Shown here one piece after another: positions 31,553 through 38,987 of a stretch of 38,987 nucleotides of DNA. This stretch comes from Planctomycetota bacterium (GTDB lineage: Bacteria; Planctomycetota; Phycisphaerae; Sedimentisphaerales; UBA12454), in assembly GCA_022705345.1 (NCBI GenBank), contig JAKJEQ010000007.1:1-38987 (forward strand), in the 5' to 3' direction. How positions within the stretch are numbered: the stretch's first letter is position 1; each line of letters opens with the position of its first letter. Position numbers and translations under genes: made by a program. The notes beneath the pieces are model-generated. The model had not been told where the DNA came from. It saw only the letters and a program-made list of their open reading frames with translations, and searched no databases.

Positions 31553-33565
31553 CTATTTTCCTGCCGCGGCAATCGACTTTTTCGCCGCCTCTGCAACCGC
31601 ATCAGCCGTAATGCCGAATTTCTCGTAGCATACTTTATACGGTGCTGATTCGCCGAATCTCGTCATGCCGATAAATTCGCCATTGTCGCCGATATATTTT
31701 TCCCAGCCCATCTTAATGCCCGCTTCGACTGCGACCCTGGCCTTAACGCTCGGCGGTAGAACCGAATCTTTATAACTCTGATCCTGCTTATCGAACAATT
31801 CCCAGCTCGCAAGATTAACGACCTGCGCCTTGATATTTTCTTCCGCAAGTTTTTCCGCCGCCTTCATCGCGATTTCAAGTTCCGAACCGACGCCGATAAG
31901 TATCACATCAGGCTTATCTTGTTTTATAACAGCATAACCGCCCTTTGCGATGCTCGATGCGGGTGGATATTTCGTTCTGTCAAGAGTAGGCAGATTCTGT
32001 CTTGTCAAAAGCAGAGCCGTCGGCCCGTTTTTATTTTCAAGCGCGATCTTCCAGCAATACGCCGTTTCATTCGCATCCGCAGGACGCAGCACAAGCATCT
32101 TCGGAATCGCGCGAAGAGCCGCGATATGTTCAATCGGCTGATGAGTAGGGCCGTCTTCGCCCAACCCGATTGTATCGTGCGTGAAAACGAATATAGATTT
32201 ATAACCGCTCATCGCCGCAAGACGAACAGCGGGTTTCATATAATCGAAGAAGCAGAAGAACGTTCCGCCGTAAGCGCGAAGCAGTTCGCTTGTCCCGATT
32301 CCGTTCATTATCGCCGCCATCGCATGTTCGCGGACGCCGTAACGAATGTATCGGCCTGTCCATTTATCCTTCTGGAAATCCTCAACGCCTTTATATCTTG
32401 TGTTATTCGATGGCGTCAAATCCGCAGAACCGCCGAGAATCAAAGGCATTTTCGGCATAAGCGCATCGAGAGTTTTTCCTGATGCCGACCTTGTCGCCAT
32501 TGGTTCCGGCGCAAATGTCGGAAGCTCCGTAATATCCGGATATGGATTGGTTATCAGCTTTGCGAGTTCCGGATATTGCTGCGAATATTTTTTGAACATT
32601 TCATTCCACTGTTTTTCAAGTTCCGCGCCTTTGTCCTTTGTCTTTCTCGTATGTTCGAGAGCTTCGGCAGGTACATGAAAACTCTTTTCCGGGTCCCATC
32701 CGAAATTTTTCTTTATAAGTTTAATCTCGTCATCGCCCAGCGGCGCTCCGTGAGCTGTGTGTGTGTCCTGGAAATTCGGACTTCCATAACCAATGTGCGT
32801 GCGAAGATTAATAATGCAAGGCCTGTTCTTTTCGGCCTGAGCGTTCTTGATCGCCTTTTCGAAAGCAATCATATCGTTGCCGTCGCCGCCGACAACCTGG
32901 ACATACCAACCATAAGCCTCGAATCTCTTTGCGCGGTCTTCAGTAAATGAAAGAGCCGTATTTCCGTCAATCGAAATATTATTATCGTCATAGATAACGA
33001 TTAAATTATTCAAGCCAAGGTGTCCCGCAAGAGAGCATGCTTCCGATGCGACGCCTTCCTGCAAACATCCGTCGCCTGCAATCGTGTAAATTTTGTAATC
33101 GAAAAGATTGAAGCCATCTTTGTTGAAATATGCAGACAAATATTTCTGCGCGATTGCCATACCGACGCAGTTGCTTATTCCCTGTCCCAGCGGACCCGTT
33201 GTGGCTTCAACGCCCGGAGTAGTATGGCCGTATTCGGGATGGCCCGGAGTTTTACTGCCCCACTGCCGGAAATTTTTCAAGTCATCAAGACTTAAATCAT
33301 AACCCGTCAAATACAAAAGCGAGTACAGAAGCATGCTTCCGTGACCCGCGCTTAAAACGAACCTGTCCCTGCCGAGCCATTTCGGATTAGCGGGATTATG
33401 TCTTAAGTATTTCGTCCAGAGTGTATATGCCGCCGGAGCCATTCCCATCGGCATACCCGGATGACCGGATTTGGCCTTTTGAACGGCATCCATAGCGAGA
33501 AATCTTATTGTTTGTACACAAAGTTCATCTAATTCATTTAGACCGGGATTTATCTTTTTCTGCAT
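31553..33565 (-). CDS. tkt: Transketolase
   Basis: A 670-residue thiamine-diphosphate enzyme of the non-oxidative pentose phosphate pathway, moving two-carbon units between sugar phosphates. The substrate-phosphate and TPP sites are seen in KAKSGHPGMPMGMAP, the TPP motif GDGCLQEGVASEAC ... NNISIDG, GPLGQGISN, the central EPMATRSASGKTL, the pyrimidine-domain YGVREHAMAAIMNG and TFFCFFDYMKPAVRLAAM, and GEDGPTHQPIEH. Full family length. ATG at 33565 with AAGGAAAG just upstream, behind an excellent promoter. Likely constitutive. The C-terminal domain (ASWELFDKQ, EAGIKMGWEKYIG) is complete. Confidence 0.97.
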   Translation of the reverse strand: MQKKINPGLNELDELCVQTIRFLAMDAVQKAKSGHPGMPMGMAPAAYTLWTKYLRHNPANPKWLGRDRFVLSAGHGSMLLYSLLYLTGYDLSLDDLKNFRQWGSKTPGHPEYGHTTPGVEATTGPLGQGISNCVGMAIAQKYLSAYFNKDGFNLFDYKIYTIAGDGCLQEGVASEACSLAGHLGLNNLIVIYDDNNISIDGNTALSFTEDRAKRFEAYGWYVQVVGGDGNDMIAFEKAIKNAQAEKNRPCIINLRTHIGYGSPNFQDTHTAHGAPLGDDEIKLIKKNFGWDPEKSFHVPAEALEHTRKTKDKGAELEKQWNEMFKKYSQQYPELAKLITNPYPDITELPTFAPEPMATRSASGKTLDALMPKMPLILGGSADLTPSNNTRYKGVEDFQKDKWTGRYIRYGVREHAMAAIMNGIGTSELLRAYGGTFFCFFDYMKPAVRLAAMSGYKSIFVFTHDTIGLGEDGPTHQPIEHIAALRAIPKMLVLRPADANETAYCWKIALENKNGPTALLLTRQNLPTLDRTKYPPASSIAKGGYAVIKQDKPDVILIGVGSELEIAMKAAEKLAEENIKAQVVNLASWELFDKQDQSYKDSVLPPSVKARVAVEAGIKMGWEKYIGDNGEFIGMTRFGESAPYKVCYEKFGITADAVAEAAKKSIAAAGK

Positions 33566-33598
33566 CGTCTTTCCTTGTTTATAACATTAAAGACGAGC

Positions 33599-33627
33599 AT
33601 AATAAGCCAAATCTTCTGATATGTCAA
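33599..33627 (-). promoter_or_regulatory. Sigma-70-type promoter for transketolase
   Basis: On the minus strand TTGACA (33627-33622), 17 bases, TATTAT (33604-33599). Expected start near 33592, a leader of about 26 bases containing the ribosome-binding site. Confidence 0.75.
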
Positions 33628-33680
33628 CATCCCAATGCACCCGCTGCTTTTGGAATTTTGCTTTGTTCGTTTTTGTTTTT

Positions 33681-33983
33681 TTATGCTTCAGGATTAAACG
33701 TCATACAGCAGGCTTTTTCACTTTTATGACCGACGGTTACACCAGCCGCCGCGCATTGAAGTCTGTCGTTATACATGCATTCGCTCATTCGACAGGCGCC
33801 AACGTGACCCATCTGTGTCGGATCGCCGGCCTTGCAGGAACTCTGGCTTTTTGACCAGAACGTATCGCACATTGCTGAATTTGTTTCAGCATCTCCTACT
33901 GTAATGGCCGATGCATGGCATTGATTATGTTTGTTATAAGCACAATCGGTCATATCGCATGTTTGAACATGTGGCATTTGCAT
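33681..33983 (-). CDS. Tandem DUF1540 small cysteine-rich protein
   Basis: A 100-residue protein with two DUF1540 repeats. The first has CDMTDCAYNKHNQCHASAITVG and ends CDTFW (given in parts: CDMTDCAYNK, QCHASAITVG, CDTFW); the second has CRMSECMYND, QCAAAGVTVG and CCMTF. The regular cysteine spacing (C-x4-C-x3-N-x4-C ... C) suggests metal binding, probably zinc, as proposed for the family, which has no known function. The ATG at 33983 follows AGGAAAGG; the frame continues to 34025 without support. No signal peptide. It lies upstream of transketolase on the same strand, but the strong promoter between them suggests separate transcription. Confidence 0.85.
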   Translation of the reverse strand: MQMPHVQTCDMTDCAYNKHNQCHASAITVGDAETNSAMCDTFWSKSQSSCKAGDPTQMGHVGACRMSECMYNDRLQCAAAGVTVGHKSEKACCMTFNPEA

Positions 33984-34086
33984 ATTTTTTTCGCCTTTCC
34001 TAAAAAATCGCTTCGAAAGTAACATTTTTATTTATTCCTCTAAATTGGCATTCTGCTTAATGTCCACTGCTCAAATGCCCAACCCT

Positions 34087-34115
34087 TTGACAAAAGTCCC
34101 ATAAATCTCGATAAC
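34087..34115 (+). promoter_or_regulatory. Candidate sigma-70 promoter for the hybrid kinase
   Basis: TTGACA, 17 bases, GATAAC, in the divergent gap between the DUF1540 gene and the kinase. It implies an untranslated leader of about 157 bases. No other structure was recognised in 33984-34277. Confidence 0.45.
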
Positions 34116-34277
34116 TGCCAGTTTTCACAACTTGCTTACCTTAATCTTCCGCTGCAAATATAATCTCTTCAAAGACTTAAGGCGTTTTCTTTTTTTTGCT
34201 GAATTTTGCTAAACTCGGCCGATAAGTAGCATTTTGTTTTTGTCGATAAAAAATTGTCTAAAAAAGGCAACTGAGAA

Positions 34278-36257
34278 ATGGAATTTTTAAAAAATGAAAA
34301 GATGACCAGGGAGTCAAATACGCTAACAGTTATAGTTACTGTTATGGGTCTGGCAGGTATTATTGACTTATGGTTCTACTCAAGCACGGAGGCAAACCTT
34401 CTTAACTCCCTCTTCCTGCTTATACTGCTTAGCTGCATTAGCTTTGGTATTTTCATTCTTGTTTCGCGTCATCTAAAAGCTCGTCACAATGAGATTAAAA
34501 ATTTAATTAAAAATCTTACTTACGAAATCGACTCTCAGAATTCAAAACTCGAAGAATCCAAAATCCAGGCGGAGAAAATTAATCAGCAGCTTCAGATTTC
34601 CGTAAAATATGCAAATTCGATGTCGCAGCAGGCCGCGGAAGCGAACCGTTCGAAAGGTGAATTCCTTGCAGGCATGAGCCATCATATCAGAACACCAATG
34701 AACGCTATCATCGGTTTCAGCGAAATTCTCGCTGAAGACGACCTTACTCCGGTCCAGCAGAACCAGGTCAAAATCATCCGCGACAGCAGCAGGGCCCTGC
34801 TGAGATTGATAAACGACTTGTTTGATTTCTCCAGAATCGAATCCGGAAGATTTGAAGTTGACAAAAATTCTGATGTTAACATCGATGGCGTTCTCAAGTC
34901 CATTGAAGAAGTCATGAAACCTGCCGCTATCGAAAAAGGACTTATTTTCGAAATCATCAGAACCTCCGGCGTGGATAACAGCGATGTTTCCGTTCATGCG
35001 GATGAAGGCAGGCTAAAACAATGCCTGATGAACCTCGTCGGCAATGCCATAAAATTCACCAAAAAAGGTTTTGTCCGGATCAGGGTTTCTATTTATAAAA
35101 AAATCGGCACTAATTTCGTAAGGTTCGATGTCGAAGACAGCGGCATAGGTATCGCTTCAGAGAATCTTTCGCGTATCTTCGAACCTTTCTCTCAAATAGA
35201 AACATCCGACGGCCTTATCAATCATCAGTTTTCAAGCACCGGGCTCGGCCTTGCGGTTACGCATCATATCGCGGAAATGCTCGGCGGAAGACTCACCGTA
35301 AATAGTACATTTTCGAAAGGTTCGGTATTTTCGCTCTTTGTCCCGCAGACAATAAAACAATGTAATCCGGTGCAGCAGCAAACCTGTGAAGCAAAAGAGA
35401 CAAAACCGGAAATCTCTGAAAACAGCAATACGAAGCTTGCAGGCAAAATCCTTGTCGCTGAAGACAGCCCGACAAATCAAACTCTCATCGACCTGATTTT
35501 GAAAAAAGCCGGGCTAAAAACCAAAATTGTTGACAACGGCCTTTTAGCAGTACAAAAAGCAGGCGAAGAGAAATTCGATCTCATCCTTATGGACATCCAG
35601 ATGCCCGTCATGAACGGTTTCGAAGCCGCCAGACAAATTAAAAAAGAACATCCCGAACTTCCTGTCATCGCGCTCACAGCATGCGCTATGAAAGGAGACG
35701 ACGAAAAATGTTATTCCGCGGGCTGCGATGGCTATCTCACAAAACCTGTTGACAGGGAAAAACTTTTAGAAGTGTTAAAGAAATTTCTAAATACAAATGA
35801 CCCCCGACAGAATTCAAATAATATCAGTTCGGACTCACAGGAGAAAATAATGGTTCAAAGCGACACAGTACAAACAGGAGAACTTGAATTAGATTGGCAG
35901 CTTCTAATGGACAGAATTGGCGATGAAGCTCTAATTGACGAAATCGTGCCGGTCTTTCTCAAAGATAACAAGGAGAGAATGCAGCTGCTCGCAGAGGCGG
36001 TAAAGAAAAAAGATTCGAAAGAAGTCAAATTTTATGCCCATTCCATCAAAGGCGCTTGCGGAACTATGGGTGCACAGAAACTCTTTGAACTCGGCAAACA
36101 GCTCGAAAATGCCGGAAGGCTCGAAGAGATTGACAAATACCAGCCTCTTTTCGAACAGATTACAGAGCATTTTGACTGCCTGCTGGCTCTTCTAAACAGA
36201 AACGATTGGAAGCAGATCGCAAAAAACAGACACGCCCTCGCCCATCGTTCGGCCTAA
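34278..36257 (+). CDS. Hybrid sensor histidine kinase with receiver and Hpt domains
   Basis: A 659-residue phosphorelay protein. Two membrane helices (about 19-35 and 42-62) are separated by only a few residues, so there is no periplasmic sensor; the signal may be sensed in the membrane or cytoplasm. A coiled coil (about 65-115) leads to HisKA with H135 in MSHHIRTPMNAIIGF, then HATPase (DSGIGI, STGLGLAVTHH), a receiver with phospho-acceptor D439 in LILMDIQMPVMNG, and a C-terminal Hpt with H588 in AHSIKGACGTMG. This is the ArcB/BarA layout, in which phosphate passes His-Asp-His to a separate response regulator, not found in the window. The ATG at 34278 has only a weak AAGG site. It is followed by tRNA-Leu. 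Confidence 0.93.
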   Translation: MEFLKNEKMTRESNTLTVIVTVMGLAGIIDLWFYSSTEANLLNSLFLLILLSCISFGIFILVSRHLKARHNEIKNLIKNLTYEIDSQNSKLEESKIQAEKINQQLQISVKYANSMSQQAAEANRSKGEFLAGMSHHIRTPMNAIIGFSEILAEDDLTPVQQNQVKIIRDSSRALLRLINDLFDFSRIESGRFEVDKNSDVNIDGVLKSIEEVMKPAAIEKGLIFEIIRTSGVDNSDVSVHADEGRLKQCLMNLVGNAIKFTKKGFVRIRVSIYKKIGTNFVRFDVEDSGIGIASENLSRIFEPFSQIETSDGLINHQFSSTGLGLAVTHHIAEMLGGRLTVNSTFSKGSVFSLFVPQTIKQCNPVQQQTCEAKETKPEISENSNTKLAGKILVAEDSPTNQTLIDLILKKAGLKTKIVDNGLLAVQKAGEEKFDLILMDIQMPVMNGFEAARQIKKEHPELPVIALTACAMKGDDEKCYSAGCDGYLTKPVDREKLLEVLKKFLNTNDPRQNSNNISSDSQEKIMVQSDTVQTGELELDWQLLMDRIGDEALIDEIVPVFLKDNKERMQLLAEAVKKKDSKEVKFYAHSIKGACGTMGAQKLFELGKQLENAGRLEEIDKYQPLFEQITEHFDCLLALLNRNDWKQIAKNRHALAHRSA

Positions 36258-36321
36258 ATTGCATAGCTTGTTACACCTTTATATTGACTTTTCGCCATTT
36301 ACCCACTAACATACTGTTATT

Positions 36322-36405
<84 letters not shown>

Positions 36406-36429
36406 GTTTTTTTTATTTAATGATTTAAA

Positions 36430-37191
36430 TTGGCTGACAAAAAAATCAAAGCAGTTCTCTTTGACTTGGGCGATACCCTGCTCAACTACGGCAAAATCGA
36501 CCCGCACGAACCATTTTTCAAAGCCGCAAAGCAAACATGGATTTGGCTAAAAGAACAGGGCCAGGCCGCCGGCTGGCAATGGCTTTACACTTTCAGGAAT
36601 CTCCTGTCCGTTCACCTGCGAATTATATGGTCGCATTTTACCGGCCACGATTTCGATTCATTGCAGGTTATGAAAAATCTCGGCAAAAAAATGGGCCATC
36701 AGCTCACCGACCAACAATACCAAGACCTCGTTTGGCTCTGGTATGACCCGCTGGCAAAATTAGTTACAATCGAACCCGACCTCCATCAAACCCTCACTTC
36801 GCTTCGCGACAAAGGTTTGAAAATGGCAATTGTTTCAAATACTTTCGTTTCCGCTTCCGTCCTCAACAGGCACATCAGGGAGCTTGGCCTTTACGAATTT
36901 TTTGAATTCATCTACTATTCATATATGTTCAACAAGCGAAAGCCTCATCCCGAAATGTTCCTCGCTGCCGCTAAGCAGCTCAATCTTGCACCTTCTGAAA
37001 TTATTTTCGTAGGCGACAGAATCGACAACGATATGGTCGGCAGTATCGGCGTCGGTATGACTCCGGTTCTGAAAAAAGCTCATTCCAATTATAAAAAAAA
37101 TGTTCCGCCGCAAGTAACACAGATAAACAGCATCTCCGAACTGCCCGCGTTAATCGAAAAGCTCAACACCTCAAAGGACAGCAATGGCTGA
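36430..37191 (+). CDS. HAD family phosphatase-like hydrolase
   Basis: A 253-residue haloacid-dehalogenase-superfamily enzyme. Motif I is D12-L-G-D15 in VLFDLGDTLL; motif II is IVSNT; the motif III lysine is in KRKPHPEMFLAA; motif IV is VGDRIDND. A helical cap occupies about residues 20-100. The substrate is unknown; such proteins dephosphorylate small phospho-metabolites. The start must be the TTG at 36430: an in-frame stop lies nine bases upstream and no ATG occurs before motif I. There is no Shine-Dalgarno sequence, and the start is only 24 bases after the tRNA. It overlaps the oxidoreductase gene by eight bases, so those two form an operon. Confidence 0.88.
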   Translation: MADKKIKAVLFDLGDTLLNYGKIDPHEPFFKAAKQTWIWLKEQGQAAGWQWLYTFRNLLSVHLRIIWSHFTGHDFDSLQVMKNLGKKMGHQLTDQQYQDLVWLWYDPLAKLVTIEPDLHQTLTSLRDKGLKMAIVSNTFVSASVLNRHIRELGLYEFFEFIYYSYMFNKRKPHPEMFLAAAKQLNLAPSEIIFVGDRIDNDMVGSIGVGMTPVLKKAHSNYKKNVPPQVTQINSISELPALIEKLNTSKDSNG

Positions 37192-38173
37192 TAAAATTAA
37201 ATGGGGAATCGTCGGTACAGGAGGTATCGCACACACGTTTGCAAAGGCTCTTGCAATCCTGCCCGATGCCGAGCTTGTCGCCGTTTCTTCACGAAAAAAA
37301 GAATCCGCTGAAAAATTCGCCGCAGAGTTCAATATCCCTGAATATTATGTCGGCGCCGATTCGCTTGCCAACGATAAAAATATCGACGTCGCTTATATCT
37401 CCACAATCCATCCCGCACATAAAAGCGATACACTTAGCTGCCTTAAAGGCGGAAAAGCCGTTCTCTGCGAAAAACCATTGGCGATGAACGGCCTCGAAGT
37501 CTCACAGATGATTGACTGTGCCAAAAAAAATAATCGTTTCCTCATGGAAGCGATGTGGACATATTTTTTTCCTGCAATGGTTGAAGTTCGCCGAATAATT
37601 TCCATCGGCGATATCGGCCAAATCCGCCTTGTTAACGCAAATTTTTGCTTTAATAGAGAACCCGACCCTGAAGGCAGGCTCATCAATCCTTTATTAGGAG
37701 GCGGAGCACTGCTGGACATTGGAGTTTACGTCATCGCATTTGCTCAAATGATTTACGGCAAAGAACCGCAAAACATCTCGAGCAACGCTCACATCTGCGC
37801 CACAGGGGTTGACGAACAGTGTTCTATGATTTTCAGCTATCCCGGAGGCTCGCTCGCTTCGCTTAATTGCTCGTTCAGTGTCGATTCCCCCTGCCAGGCC
37901 GCCGTTTACGGAACAAAAGGTTATATCAGAATCCCACATATGTTCTTCCACCCGGACACATTTTCCGTAAAAATCGGCGAACTGCCCGAAAAAGAATATT
38001 CTTTTAACCGTCTCGGCAACGGCTACACCTACCAGGCCCTCGAAGTAATGCAGTGTCTGCGCGATGGAAAATTACAAAGTCAAATTATGCCATGGTCGGC
38101 CAGTGCTTCGATTATGAGAACTATGGACAAAATACGAAAACAGTGGAATCTCGTCTATCCATGTGAAAAATAA
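37184..38173 (+). CDS. Gfo/Idh/MocA family oxidoreductase
   Basis: A 329-residue NAD(P)-dependent dehydrogenase of the sugar/inositol type. The Rossmann nucleotide loop is GIVGTGGIAHTF (G11-x-G13-G14), and the family E-K-P motif with catalytic K97 is in CEKPLAMNG. The C-terminal substrate domain has GGGALLDIGVYVI, where the aspartate/histidine-type catalytic pair usually lies, and MEAMWTYFFPA. This subgroup resembles dimeric dihydrodiol or glucose-fructose-type oxidoreductases; the substrate cannot be assigned. It is translationally coupled to the preceding HAD gene (ATGGCTGA overlap), suggesting a joint role in carbohydrate modification or salvage. Confidence 0.9.
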   Translation: MADKIKWGIVGTGGIAHTFAKALAILPDAELVAVSSRKKESAEKFAAEFNIPEYYVGADSLANDKNIDVAYISTIHPAHKSDTLSCLKGGKAVLCEKPLAMNGLEVSQMIDCAKKNNRFLMEAMWTYFFPAMVEVRRIISIGDIGQIRLVNANFCFNREPDPEGRLINPLLGGGALLDIGVYVIAFAQMIYGKEPQNISSNAHICATGVDEQCSMIFSYPGGSLASLNCSFSVDSPCQAAVYGTKGYIRIPHMFFHPDTFSVKIGELPEKEYSFNRLGNGYTYQALEVMQCLRDGKLQSQIMPWSASASIMRTMDKIRKQWNLVYPCEK

Positions 38174-38194
38174 TTTCTTGATCAGGAGTTTTTT

Positions 38195-38987
38195 ATGAAG
38201 AAACTTGCATTTGCGGCAATGATCGTAATCATAAATTCAACTCTTTTCGCCCAAACAGACGCTAACCAAATAAACAATTTCATCGACAAAGAACTCGGTA
38301 TCATCCCCGAAAGAATCATCAGTATCGTACGAAGCCCCGACCTCCGGCACATTGCACTGCTTGCTGCCGTGAACGCTAAAAATCAGATCTTTCTCGACGG
38401 CGTCCCCGGCTCGCTGTTCGATCTCATCGGCGAAAATTCTATTCTCTTCAGCCCGGACAGCAATCATCTCGCTTATGTCGCGATGCAGGATAACAAGCAA
38501 ATGGTGGTCCTGGATGGAAAACAGGGCTCCCAGTTTGACGGTATTCTCAAAGATGGAATGGTTTTCAGCCCGGACAGCACCAGGTTCGCTTATCTAGCCA
38601 AAAATGGAATCAGAACTGCTATCGTCGTCGATGATAAACTTTTGACCTTCGAAGAAACCATCGAAGCTAAAAGTATTCCCTTATTCAGCAATGACAGCAG
38701 GCATCTGGCTTTTATCGGATGGCAAGGTTCCAAAAGACTGGTTGTCCTCGACGGTAATCCGCACCAAGGCTACGATGATATCAGCTTTTTGGCTTTCAGT
38801 CCTGTACACAACAAATTGGTTTACGGTGCGCGAAAAGGCACAAAACGTTTAATGGTTTTCGATGGCAAGCCAGGAAATGAATTCGGTGAAATAGGAAAAG
38901 TACTTGCTTTTACCTCCAGTGGCGGGCGTTTCGCCTATCGCGCCCGCTCCGCTGCAAAATGGCAGGTTGTTGTCAATGAAACGAATC
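38195..38987 (+). CDS. Secreted WD40/PD40-like beta-propeller protein, 5' part
   Basis: The gene runs off the window end after 264 codons. It begins with a standard Sec signal (MKK, hydrophobic core, cleavage near TLFA-Q), so the product is periplasmic or secreted. The mature part is built of repeats of about 45 residues that each contain F-S-P-D-S-x-x-x-A-Y-x-A followed by a V-V-L-D-G-K-x-G-x-x-F-D strand, repeated at least five times and becoming more degenerate (LFSNDSRHLAFIG, FTSSGGRFAYRA). This resembles TolB/PD40-type propeller blades. Function unknown. AGGAG lies six bases before the ATG; the gene starts 21 bp after the oxidoreductase and may be in the same operon. Confidence 0.82.
   Translation, partial: MKKLAFAAMIVIINSTLFAQTDANQINNFIDKELGIIPERIISIVRSPDLRHIALLAAVNAKNQIFLDGVPGSLFDLIGENSILFSPDSNHLAYVAMQDNKQMVVLDGKQGSQFDGILKDGMVFSPDSTRFAYLAKNGIRTAIVVDDKLLTFEETIEAKSIPLFSNDSRHLAFIGWQGSKRLVVLDGNPHQGYDDISFLAFSPVHNKLVYGARKGTKRLMVFDGKPGNEFGEIGKVLAFTSSGGRFAYRARSAAKWQVVVNETN

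Overview
The window is ordinary bacterial chromosome, moderately AT-rich, and densely coded (about 30 genes). The best guess for the host is an anaerobic, fermentative planctomycete of the class Phycisphaerae (Sedimentisphaerales-like). This is inferred from the gene set: a eukaryote-like UDP-HexNAc pyrophosphorylase, a ThiD2-ThiE fusion, an AraC/uroporphyrinogen-decarboxylase-like pair, a MetF/MTHFR_C/methyltransferase fusion, DUF1540 and DUF2959 proteins, and acetate kinase with phosphofructokinase and transketolase. No rRNA or other marker settles the taxonomy.

Layout. 1-4336 (+) is an apparent operon: the end of an outer-membrane beta-barrel protein, two paralogous ABC-type substrate-binding lipoproteins, and a Cache-HAMP histidine kinase, with no permease or ATPase. 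4542-5042 is an Hsp20 gene with a good sigma-54 promoter match upstream and a clear terminator. 5250-7132 (-) holds a U32 family RNA-modification-type protein and an AT-rich membrane protein. 7389-9683 (+) holds a zinc-ribbon coiled-coil protein, an RNase HI-PurN fusion and a small pilin-like membrane protein. 9685-12149 (-) is a URO-D family gene cut in two by a complete IS4-family element (10057-11384) with 16-bp matching ends and a 9-bp target duplication; the divergent AraC regulator follows at 12267. 13070-18635 (-) holds the UDP-sugar pyrophosphorylase, the 816-residue folate C1 fusion protein, a 488-bp non-coding gap and ThiD2-ThiE. 18751-21214 (+) holds acetate kinase behind a strong promoter, a DUF2959 lipoprotein and a small membrane protein. 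21184-33983 (-) is a long run of housekeeping genes: mnmG, acpS, a parvulin-type lipoprotein, a four-helix-bundle gene flanked by inverted repeats, mfd, phosphofructokinase, an M3 peptidase, transketolase and a DUF1540 protein. 34278-38987 (+) holds a hybrid histidine kinase, tRNA-Leu(TAA), a HAD phosphatase, a Gfo/Idh/MocA oxidoreductase and the start of a secreted beta-propeller-like protein.

Functionally the window mixes central carbon metabolism (Pfk, Tkt, AckA, C1-folate, thiamine), translation and repair (MnmG, U32, Mfd), envelope functions (PPIase, lipoproteins, barrel) and signalling (two histidine kinases, AraC). No defence system, CRISPR array, prophage or secondary-metabolite cluster was recognised. 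The most unusual points are the porin/binding-protein/kinase array, the RNase H-PurN fusion, a GC-arm hairpin repeat family of which one copy is read in frame inside mfd, the four-helix-bundle gene that looks like a free-standing 23S intervening-sequence-type element, the sigma-54 promoter candidate with an upstream inverted repeat in front of hsp20, and the recent IS insertion.
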